Source: Lutjanus erythropterus
Taxonomy: Eukaryota > Chordata > Actinopteri > Lutjaniformes > Lutjanidae
Assembly: GCA_020091685.1 (NCBI GenBank)
Contig: CM034597.1
Coordinates: 36,573,301 to 36,637,300 of the forward strand
Direction: 5' to 3'
Length of the DNA: 64,000 nucleotides
The first letter of the stretch is position 1, and every line of letters begins with the position of its first letter. The notes below the pieces were generated by a model. That model did no database searches, was not told where the DNA came from, and saw only the letters and a program-made list of their open reading frames with translations. Both the position numbers and the translations under genes were made by a program. This document shows, one piece after another, positions 48,207 through 60,200 of this stretch.

Positions 48207-51200
48207 GTGAGTAACTGACTTGTTGTTGACTAGTTGGCAAATTAAAGAAATGCCTGCTTGGCTTATTTATATAATCTCTGTTTATTGTCACTAATGAAGG
48301 GTGTGATTTTACTGTAAATATAACATGTGGCATATAGATGTCAACTAAGTTGGGGATAAGAATATCACCAAGTTAACATGTTGTATATATTATATTGTCA
48401 GATTTGTCTCCTCTACCAGCCACAATGACAGATACTGAGCTATCATTTCTGTGTACTTTTCAGCAACAACAGAACAGAGAAATCTTCCTTGTATGTTACT
48501 CATAAATGACTCACCCTAGTAATATAATCATAGTATGTCACACTACTGCAAATCGATTGCAACCACAGTTTAAAAGCAGTGAATCAGTTATTGTAAAACT
48601 AGACTAAATGCCACTCTGGGGGCTCTTAGAAGAAGTGCCTCTCTCTCTAACAAACCATTAGTCATGTTAACTGACTAAGCTGATCTGGTTAGCTGTGCTA
48701 AGATGAAAATTGTTTCAAACACTTCACAACAAGTATTTGATCTTCTGCGTTAAGCACAGAAATTTGCAAAGGTTCTCTAAAACCAGGATCCTGCATTTCA
48801 TTTACGCTTAAAGGATAAATTTGTCATATATTTACTGTAATTAATCATAAAATGACCATTATGTCATCAGAGATTAAGGAAACATGCTGAGTTAAAGAAA
48901 GTGCTTCTCTGACAAAGCTACAGCTGTTGTGTCCTTAGAAATTTCCATTATGATTTGTAACTTGTGTCATTGTTTGCCCGTTAATTAGAGTTAAAATTAA
49001 TGCTGAATGTTTGCAGAGTGAGTAAGTGTCTGTTCATGAGTCATAAAAAATTATGAATAATCTTTCAACAGGAATATATGTTTGTAACGGATAAATTGAG
49101 CAATATGTAAAAGAGTCTCTCAGACAGTAAGGCAGGCAGTGACTGATCTCTAACTCCAGAGTGTGTATTTTTTGAGTAGTTGGCTTTTTTTTTGGCTTAA
49201 CTTTGCATCAACAGACATTTAACAGTTGTCACATTGTCAAATTACAATGTTGCGCTCATCTTGTGGTCCTTCAGTGTTTCTGCAGCCTGCCTGAGCTTCC
49301 TGAAGATGAGGGGGTGGTGGGAAACAACTCGCCTCAACCATAGACTGTACATGAAATAGGATTTGACTCCAACTGGCTATCTGGACTGCAGTACTTATTT
49401 TTGGATGCACAATTGTTGCATATTACTCCTTCAAGTATAAAAACATACAGTGTAACCAAGTCAGACTGATAGGGTGGAGCATGTTGATCTTTCCGTTTAA
49501 CTTGTTTTTTAAGCAGGTTGTTTGCAGATGCTGTTGCAACAATTTGGTCTGAACAGCAATCTTTTCTTTTCTTTTCTCTTTCACTTCTCAGCAATCTCTC
49601 CCTTGTGCCATAACCTGTTTGCCCTATACAATGAGTCAACTAACACATGGTACCCCCCCAACCATGAGTTCAAGATCACGGATGAGACAAGTATGAAGTT
49701 GCAATACCGCATGAGGTAAGAATTGCATCACTACAATGAAGTTGAATACTCAAATTTTCTAGCTGCTATTTTGTTCCATAATATAATTTCTTAAATTGAA
49801 ACATACTGTGCTGATCAATCAATCTACATCAAATGTAGTTTAGTCTTCAAGATAGTGGAAATTATTGAAAGTGCTGATGTGTTCCCAAAGAGAAAGAGTC
49901 CCACTAATTGTGATTGTGTGTCACAGAGAGGAAGGCATTAATAGTTAACAGTTTTTATCTATGGGCTGAACAATGGTTCAGAGTATCTGGCCTTTTTGGA
50001 GTCTCAGGATTGGTTCCTGGAGAGGGTGCTTCCTGGGGACACCATAGCTCTGCCAGGGGGCTTAAATGGTAAATGTGTCTTAAAAGCTAGAAAGGTAGTG
50101 AAAAACGGGGAAAATCGCCTTCATCCTGATAAGGATTTTTGGTTTGGTGAGCTCAGGGTTGCATGCCAGCTTTTTGCAGAGTGGATGATGTAGTTCTGCA
50201 ACCTCTTGTCCAGTGCACACTGGAATTGAAACTGGGATGACAGCCAGGACCTCCATATCAGAGGGCATGATACTCTTTTGCAAAACTCTGGAGTTCACTT
50301 TCAAGGTGGGTGCAGGTGGCTACTTTTTGTGGAGGAGTTCAAATATCTTGCTATCAAGTGAAAAGAATCTGATGGCCAGATTTATGTCCCACTGTTAATG
50401 ATGTAGAGTTTAGTGAGGGAGCTGAACCTGAAGGCAAAAGGCAAAATCTACATTCCAAGTCTCATCTTTGGTTCTGGAGCTCTGGGTAGTCCCCAAGGAT
50501 TTGTTTAGGCTTCCCCTTGGAGGTATTAAGGGACATGTCCAAATTGAAGGGGCTGTTGGACTGACTATGTATACACCGGAGGAAATCCGTATCCTACTGG
50601 CCTGTTAAAGCCACATGATTCCTCAGGAGAAGCTGAGATATGTGGCGAGGTAGATGTTAGGGGGCAACCATGTTTATCCTGCTGCTGTCATGATATGTGC
50701 CACAACTATTTGTGGAATTAATGGAATAAGGTGAGTTCTGGATATATTTTGTTTAGAAAGCCATTTTCACTTTTATGATGGTAGTTAGTAAGCAGAATCA
50801 AGCATTTTGTGTGTTTAAATCATGTACACAGCTTTCTAACACGGTATTGTAACTAACTGAGGAAGAGAAAATAGAGATTATTTGTTACAATGGCAAAATA
50901 TTAGTAGCAAACTGCTCTCACAGTGTCAGCCTGCTGTAGGTGAAGCACATACCCCCACATAGATCACCCATTCACAAGTCTTGGGTGTTCAAATAGTTTT
51001 CATATAGAGCAAAGCTCATAACATGCTGGGCCAGAGGGAGGCATCTAAATTGAAACCTACAAGGATTGTAAGGATACATGGGAATGTGAAATGAGTAAGA
51101 CAAAGTCATAACTTCAGCTTGGACGCTTGTGCTATAGAAATAAAGATGTATTATTAATGAAAGTATTACATAAAGATGTTATGGATGTATGCTTGTCATT

Positions 51201-54200
51201 GACAGGTGTGTAGAATATTATAGATACTGCTGTCAGAGGAATTTGGAGTGCATATCACTTAACTACATACAGTTTCATAATAATATAGTAAAATCATTGG
51301 CATGTGAAAACAATCTGCTTGTGGATTGTAATGTGTGTTGTGAATCGACAGCACTGTAGCTCTGGTTGTATAAGATCATAAAATGGCAAATGGCACTCTG
51401 TCTTGGCAAGCTGAGGCACATTCCAAGTTCTCACAGGCTTGTAAGATATGAATGCTAACTTTGGCTTAATAAGAAGAGAAAGAGGCCAACGATATCTCAA
51501 ACAATGTTTGGAATTCAGCATAAGATGAAGTGTTGCAGTGATTCAGAGAGAGCTGACCTCTGGTCACAGACTTATCGCAGAATAATCCTTCACGGCAGTT
51601 AGAACATGTACCGACAGTGGTGAATCACAGATGTCGTACAAGTTTTAGACAAGAGTAGACTCCATTTACCATATCCAGTGATGAGAAATTGCTCATTGTA
51701 CCAAGTTTTTGGGGAAAAATTGTTTTATAAGAGTTATGACAAGTCTGGAGGAAACAGTTTTTATTAGAGAGGCCGGCAATGTCGCATTTGTACCCAAATG
51801 GATTATGTTGAAGAGAGTTATGAATCCATTCTACTAGTTAGGTAGCATTTTATGCAAAGAGGGAAAAAAAACAAACCCACTACTGGTGTCAATTGCACTT
51901 CCTCTTTCTCTTTGCTCTGGTTTGGCAGAAGCAAGTGGAGAGAAAAGCGAGTGTGCATAATTGTGGCGCGTGTTGTGTCTTTATTTGTCTGCATGTCTTT
52001 CGCTGCAGCCTGCTTTGCGTACTGTAGTGCAGTCTGCCAAACAAGCAGGGTATTGTGGTCAAGTTTCCGTACACACACAATCCTTAGCATAAACAAATGT
52101 TGAACACAAACAACTGATGGATCCCCATCAGGTCAGAAAAAAGAAGAAATAACAAGACTCAAGCATCTATAGCCACATTAGCGGGTCTGTGATGCTGTAT
52201 TTAGGTAAAGCAGTGCTTTTAGCTGAAGGCTGTTGTCAGCAATGCAGCGTATTTGTAGTATGTTTAGCAGATATAATGTTTACCATGTCATAGTCTGTTA
52301 GCATGGTAATTGCTTAATGGCACTGAACACAAGATACAACTGACAGGAATATCATTTACTGAATGATACATCTTCTGGAAGCCTTGAATGTGTCTTGTCC
52401 CAATTGAAATGCTGAAATATTTCACTAATCCTGTGAAATATTTATTTCACTTATCTAGTGAAAAACCTTTTGTGACCATGATTTTTAGAAAAGTCAGGGG
52501 AATCCATGCTATAGTTTTTGAAATATATCAGTCTGGATCAAAGTGGGAGGCTGACTGACGTCAGCAAGGTTGCTTGTTATGGGTAACATTTCTGTCCCAA
52601 AAAGGCCCTTATTTCTGGTTAGTAAGTTTTCCCTGCATCCTATGGGTTTGTTGTCACTGCCTTCACTGTTCCTGAGTGACATTTTCATTTATTGTTTCTC
52701 CTTGGCCAATAAAATTCCAGCAACACGACAGCTGAGGTTTATTGCTGATTCTTATCTGCTGCTGTTCCTTTTTTTGTCTTTTGTAAACCAGTTTCTGCAT
52801 GGCTAGACATGCGTCTGTGACGCTGAACAGACGGAGATGATGTATTTCCTCTGAAATACATCGCGGGCTAAGCTGAAATATTGCCTCATTTCAGAGAAAA
52901 CTGTAAAATAGGTCAAAAGCTAAAAGAAAAAAAACTTAAATGTTGCCTAGCACTAAAGTTCTAACTGGCTCAGTGATGTTTGCATGAGGAGAGAAAGTGG
53001 AGATGATAAAATGGGTAAAATTGGAGTGGACATTTTTTATAGTTTAATCATTATATATGAAACAGGAGGCAATAGAGAACTTCCTGTTGTATTGTCTCTT
53101 TGTGCACACTCAGGTGCATGACAGAGCTCATGAATGATTCAGGTCGGTGTTATAAAGCTTTTCAATATTATTGATTACATTCACGGTTTCACAGAAACCG
53201 ATCTGTGCCGATAGATCTTTGTTTAGTGCATACCAGTAGTTAAGCTACATGTATATAATGACCCTGATTGAAATTCCACTGCTAGCAGGCATCTCTCTCT
53301 GAGGCAACTTCAAGGCATACCTTGGTATTTATGTAATAACATCCTCCTTACTTTCAGTCAGTAATTTTAAAACCCAGTAGTGAGTTCCTGGACATGTGAG
53401 ATCTAAATCAGTGCATTCAAGAATAACGTAGGTTTCTGGAATTCCTTAAGTATAAAACAACCCATTTATTTAAAGATTGTTTTGCCTTTACTGAGAGAAG
53501 ACAGGTAAATATAGACAGACAATGTGGAAAAGAGAGAGAGGAGGACACAGAGCAAAGAGTCACTGTCTGGACCAAACCTGTGCTACTGCGACAAATACTC
53601 CGCCCTGGCAAATTGGGTGCTCACTCCACCAAGGCAACCCTACCACGTTTACTCTCTTGCATGCACTCCCTGTATTAAGTCTGTTACCTTGTCTTCTTTC
53701 TGTCTCCTGTCAGGTTTTATTTCAGAAATTGGCATGGCACCACTGAAGGAGAGTCTCCAGTTTGGAGACACTGCATCAGCAAACTCAGAGGAGGACTTAG
53801 CCCACAGAAAACACCAGAAGGGACGCCCCTGCTGGACGCTGCCTCTCTCGACTACCTGTTTGCCCAAGTAAAAAAAATAATCATGTTATGGAGGCATTTT
53901 CAGAATTGCTCTCTCATATGCCCATATGTAGAATATATTTGGGCAGACGCCCTAAAAGGATTAGACTTAATAATTGTTGCATTTATTTCTTTTGTTGTAA
54001 CACCATTTGAAAGTACATTCTGATTAAAAGCCCAAGCATTAACTGAGGCCACAGTTTAGTTTCAAAACATCAACAGCTAGGAGGAAATGTAACAATACCA
54101 GGAAGTGCAGCTTTAAGCTCTGCAATTGACAGCAACACATGCCTTCTGTGTAATTTAGAAGCCACTGTTATCATTTCAGTTCTTTCAGGCCATTAAGATA

Positions 54201-57200
54201 TAAAATGACCAAAACAAGCTGTAACTCAGCAGGAATTGATGTTTTCAAACTTCAGATAATTCAGTGAGTTTTCAGTTGCTCAAATTATAAGGAATCCATC
54301 TGAATTTTCTGTAAATAAATGTCATCTTGACAGGATTTATGTGCCATATAGGGAACCAAATCACACATTCTACCTTATAATCTCTAATACCAGTTCTTTT
54401 AGTTCACATGTGTCAGGTATGTTTGCTTTTCGACTAAATATGAATTTATGTTTGTTGTGTAGGGCCAGTACGACTTTCAGAAGGGTGTGGTTCCACTGAG
54501 GGTGTCCCAGTCAGAGGCAGAGCAGCATGAGATCGAAAATGAGTGTTTGGGCATGGCTGTCCTTGCTATCACTCATTATTCCACGAACAATGATACGTCT
54601 CCTTCCAATGAAATCAGGTAAAAGACACACAATATGGCATGTGCATGCATCGGTGATTCACTAAAGAGATTTTTTAAGGTGCAGCTGCAACAAACTTTTG
54701 ATTAAGATCTTAAAATAACACCCACATTTTTTGCTACACTCACGCAGAAGGATTGTATTGGAATGTAAGTCACAATATCCACCCAAAGTTTCTGATTGGA
54801 TAGATAACTTAATGCTTTTCTTCAAGTTAGAAAAGACTAAATACTCAATTTAAGGGTCAACCCAAAAATTCCTTACTACATGGGATCCTTTGGTACTTTA
54901 TTTCAAAAGACTGAAAACTCTCTCACAAAACTAGGCAGGATCTGTAATCTTCATTGTTCATGGCCCTGTCCAGGAAGCATTATGGAGCTCTCAATATGAC
55001 AAAGTGTAGTTATAAGAGTTGTAGGTAAATTAGCCTATATACAAGAACATGGGCAGGCAAGTGGCAAGCCCACTTGCACTTGTTGTCCATCCAAGGAGTA
55101 TATTAATACGGTGGGTAGAAAATGGATTGGTGTTTAATTCAGAGTGCTTACAAAATTCCTTTTGGAGAATTAAAAGCAGAGTTGTTGTCTTGTTTATAGT
55201 TGTGGTGAACTTTTAACAACTCAGAGGACTTTAACAAGCTAGGTGGCTCTGGCTCATGTAGCTTCAGTGGAGGCTCTGATATTTTGAGCTCATTTCCAGA
55301 AACATGTTCTGAATAGACTTCATCGACACACCCCAGTGTTTTCAGTGTTTGAGAATATATGTGTGTATGTATGATGCTCTGCCCCTGTGGCAAGATTGCA
55401 TTCACAAGCTAACCTTTCTTTTGGAAAGTAATTTTTCCTGTCTATACTGTACATTGTACAAGGAAGAATTCATATATTATACATTCTGGCAGACTTTTCA
55501 AACTGTTGACACTTCAGATTAAACAAGTCATGGAAAAATATGAAATATAAATCTATTTGAGTTGAGGCAACTTTATGTGGACTGGTTTCCAGGAGGGATT
55601 CTATACATGGGAAATACTGCTCATGTATAAGGTACACCATCCCATTTTTCATTAACACCTAACACAACTGAAGTTTAGAGAGTCTACATAGACACACAAA
55701 AACAGTACCACAGGATGTAACTAAAGAAAGATAGCTATTCTCTGGAACTGATGCATTTAAAGTTAATCTTAATAACCTAGAAACTGTAGATGATTTGGAT
55801 GTTGATGCTTGGTTTTTTGACATGTTATGATTCTGTAATTTGTTCTGTTTTTTTTTTTTTTTTTTTTTTTTAATTGTTATGTATGTTTTGTATCTGCAAC
55901 CATTTAATTGAAAGCTACACACATACTACATACTGAAAGGAATCGCATTTACATTTCTATTTATTTTTTTGTGTTAATCTCACCAGCTACAAACGTTTCA
56001 TTCCGGAGTCGCTGAACCGCAACATAAAGCAGCGCAACTTTCTGACACGCATCCGCATCAACAACGTCTTCAAAAAATTCCTGGGTGAGTTCAACCGCCG
56101 CACAGTGAAGGACAGCAACATCACGCCATACGACCTGAAGATCAAGTACCTGGCTACACTGGAGGGCCTCACCAGCGGACTGGGCAGTGAGCGGTTTGAG
56201 CCCATCTCAGTCAGTATCACACAGGAAGGAGACCTCAGCAATGGAGGCTACTATGGTAAGTTTCTAAGACATCGTGCCGGATTGTTGACTGTAGCTCTGG
56301 GTGGGGTTGTATTTCAGATGTAGTTTAACTAGAATTACTGGAGATCATAGATGACCAAAAGAATACTGTTTGCTTTCCAAAATACCCCCTGTGGAAGTCC
56401 CTGTAAAAAAAAAACAATAGAATAAATTTGCCAAAAGAGAGATCAACAAAATTATTATTATTATTAGAATTTTAAGGAATGATGAAAAAAACATAGATGC
56501 TACTTACCACAAAACTGAGACGATAACTAGATTGTTTTTATTGTCCTATTGTAACATTTTAATCAGCTACATTGGATCATAGTGACTATGTGACAGTGGT
56601 TCGTTTGCTATGTTTACATGCAGAGTACCTGTGGTGTCCTACCCACAGTTCTAAAAAAAAAAAAAAAAAAAAAAAAGAAGTTTGAATTTGTTGACATCCA
56701 AAAATACCTAAAACAGTGTGTGAATTTGTGCAGCTGGTGAAAACCAAAAGTGAAAGGAGCAAGATGTTTACATGTCACATTAACCCACTTATTACAGAGT
56801 AGACCAGAGCCTGGATGATTCTAACCACTGTGTGAAGTTTTCAAACACTGATGCAGATCTTGTTGGTTTGAGTAACCTGTTTAAGATCAAGATTTTCTTT
56901 GATTGTAAACATAAAGTAGTCATAGTCAGTAAGACATTGGCTTCACTTGTTTCTGCATAATTACTGCAAGCTTTTCCAAAAAGTAAATATTGGGGAAGCA
57001 GTTAACTAAAATATAAATGTAAATAAATATAAATATTTTCCAACATTAAGGTGTCTACAGTTTATGTGTTCTGTAACTACCACATTCAGATATTTTGGCT
57101 GCACGTGTAACTGCTGCAGCATAATGTTTGCTTCTTGTTTGTAGGCTACTACAACCAGAGCCAAGGGCAGAGCCAGAGTCAGAGTCAGAACATGGAGACA

Positions 57201-60200
57201 TGCCATGACGCGGAAGTCCTGGTCACTGGTACCACTGGCATTTCCTGGAGGAAGAAGCCTGCTGCTGTAAGTGAAACTGTGTTGACTGGAGTTTTCCCAG
57301 TTGCACTTAAAATGGCAGTAATAGATAACAGTCTGAAAATATCTTTTTGTCGTTATCTGGAGAGCTTCACGAAAGATAAATTGTGTGTGTGTGTGTACAT
57401 ATATATATATATATATATGAATGATAACCTTGGACAAACCTTGCAAAGATTATTTCATTATTTTCAGATGGCAACATTTTTTATGTGTATGTCTGTTTTG
57501 TATATATATTTAAAACAGGCAACTGTGACCTGTAAAGAAAAGGGAAAGTCAAAGAAGAACAAGCTGGATGGAAAACAGAAAAATGACAGAAAGAAAGAGA
57601 TGAGTGAAGGCTGGGTGGTCTTCTCAGACTTCCAGGAGATCACCCACACTGTCATCAAAGAGGCGACAGTCACCATCAAGGGACAGGACAACAAGAGGAT
57701 GGTGAGACAGATAAACAAATCACAAAGCATTGGGTTTCATCCGGGATCAAGTTGTATATTGTAACTTAAAACCAGATCTGTTTTTAACAACCACAGCTGT
57801 AACTTCACATCTCTATTATGTCATTTACGTTTTGGCTGCATTGTAGAGTAGTGTCACACTGACACAGAAACTGTAACCAGACTGTTTACATTAAATATTC
57901 TGTACTACTCTATGTAAGAAGGCAAAGCATGTTCAGATATTTGCTCTGAGGCCTGCTTATAATTTTAACAATCAGTAGTTTCCCTCATTAATAATAAACA
58001 ACAAAATTTGCCATCATCATTCCACAGAAAAGTTTCAATATTTAAGAATTTAGTTTAAAAAGGATTTACTGAACAAAGTCCTTGTGGCTTTGTTGCTGCA
58101 ATGGCCTCAATACTGTATATCAAAGTAAATACCAATGTGATGTGTCTTTGTACAGTGATAAAAGGATGCAAAATCGGTCGTCCATCCTGGGTATAGGGGT
58201 GAATGCTATGAAATATTAATAATAATCAAAGACTGAGGGAAAAATCACTATTTGTATGGTTTTGCTCGCAGTTATTCACTGCAAGTGTTCTTTAAAGAAG
58301 AACCTTCGGAAAAATGTATTGAGTGAAGAACTCCATTGGTACTGGTATTCCTCAGGGGTTAGTTAGTGTGACCTGGCTGCACCTGATGCACCCCCAGCAG
58401 AGGAAACCTCCCAAGCAATGCACCAATCTGCTCATCTGTGTGTTTTTTGTTTGTTTGTTTGTTCAAAGATTTTTTTTCCCTTTTGCTGTCCTATGGTGTC
58501 ATTCCCTTTTCTTTTTTTTCTTTTTTTCCACTTGTGAGGAGTGGCTTGTTGCTTTGTGGTTTGCACACAGCACTTATGGCTGATGCCCTTATAAGAATTT
58601 ACTAGGGCGTTTTTATATACTAATTGCAAACATCCTGGCATGTGCATCCAAATTAAGTCACTCTGCTTATTAGCCATGACTAATGGGGATATTTTGCTTC
58701 ATCATGAAAATGGATTTTGAGTTTTGTTGTTCACAGTCGCTCTTTTAGATAACCCTCCGGAGTATTGTGGCTTCATATTGCATCTCCTGTTCTGATCACC
58801 TCTTCCCTCCCTCCCTCTTCTCATCTCTCAGTATGTCTTTTCTCTTTTCAGGAGTTGCAAATGGTTTCTCGGGCTCAGGCTCTGTCCTTTGCAGCCCTTG
58901 TGGATGGGTACTTCAGACTGACGGTGGATGCCCACCACTTCCTGTGCAAGGAGGTGGCCCCTGCCTCCGTGGTGCACAACACCAACAACGGCTGCCACGG
59001 ACCCATCTGGTTTGTACTAGCAGATTTATTGGTGGAATGTGTGTGCGCCTGGTTCCTAACAAAAACACATTACTGGACACAAACTGTTTTATTACACACA
59101 TCTATCATAACCTAATCTTTTACTGACCTCAACGCACCACACACAGCATGAAAGATGTTAGTAATACTAACAGTCATATCCTTTCCTCTCCCCAGTACGG
59201 AGTATGCCGTCTACAAGCTGCGTCAGGAGGGCAATGAGGAGGGCAGCTACATCCTGCGCTGGAGCTGTACTGACTACCAGTACATCATCATAACTGTGGT
59301 CTGCAGTGAGGTAGGATAGACTTTTCCATTAGGTCTTAGAAAGCTGTGTTTCTTTAATCCCCAACAGTTAAATCAGGAGAGAATCTACAAATTAACTACC
59401 CCTTTGTGGGGAATTCCAGAAAACCTTGTGAAATTATTTCTGTCGTTGCTCCATTATTGCATAATAGTTAATAAATTGTAGCTGTTTGGTTCATTAGTAG
59501 TAGCACTATTTTATGTAGTATTATATGATAAGTAAGCCAGGAATTTCAAGACTGCCATAATGGCCAACAGAGACAGAGCACACAAGAAGAGTGTGAGAAA
59601 GAGAACGTACAAGATGTTAACATGGTATAAACTTTGTGTAATCCTGAAGCCTGATGTTACTCTACAATTCTGTGGTCTATACTGCAGACTGGAGTCTGTT
59701 AACAGTGACAAACTGCTAGATCCATGTAACATACACTTGTCTCCTCTTTCTCGTCTCTCTCTATAGAAGTACATTACCACCACTTACCAAGGTCCTGGAA
59801 GTCATTGTAATGAGAAACTTTCTCAAAATAATTAGTTTGAGTCTCAAAATAATGACTTATTATCCCAAAATAATAAAACCATTGAGACCATTTGGTGACT
59901 CTTTGTATTTGATGGTCTTGTTGCCCTGGCAGTTGGCCTTCGTGCATTCAAAAAAATGTCAACACCCAAGGCCAAGTGTCCTTGCCACTAAAATAATGAA
60001 ATTCCAGGCCTGAATATAAACAAATCACTACAAGCTTTCTAACTGTTGTCTCACTACTCTTTGATTTTAAATGTGTGAAGTGAAAATGTAATTGAAAAAT
60101 TAAATATAATTGAATTAAAGATTATTTTAGAAACCCATAATTTATAAAGTGGTAGCAGCAATACTATAATAAGAAGACAAAAAGGCCTGTCTACTTTTAT

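Noticed and set aside
57135-57764. A 209-codon plus-strand ORF
   Set aside because: It is jak1 exons 6 and 7 read through the short intron between them and into the next intron; only 57145-57266 and 57519-57701 are coding.
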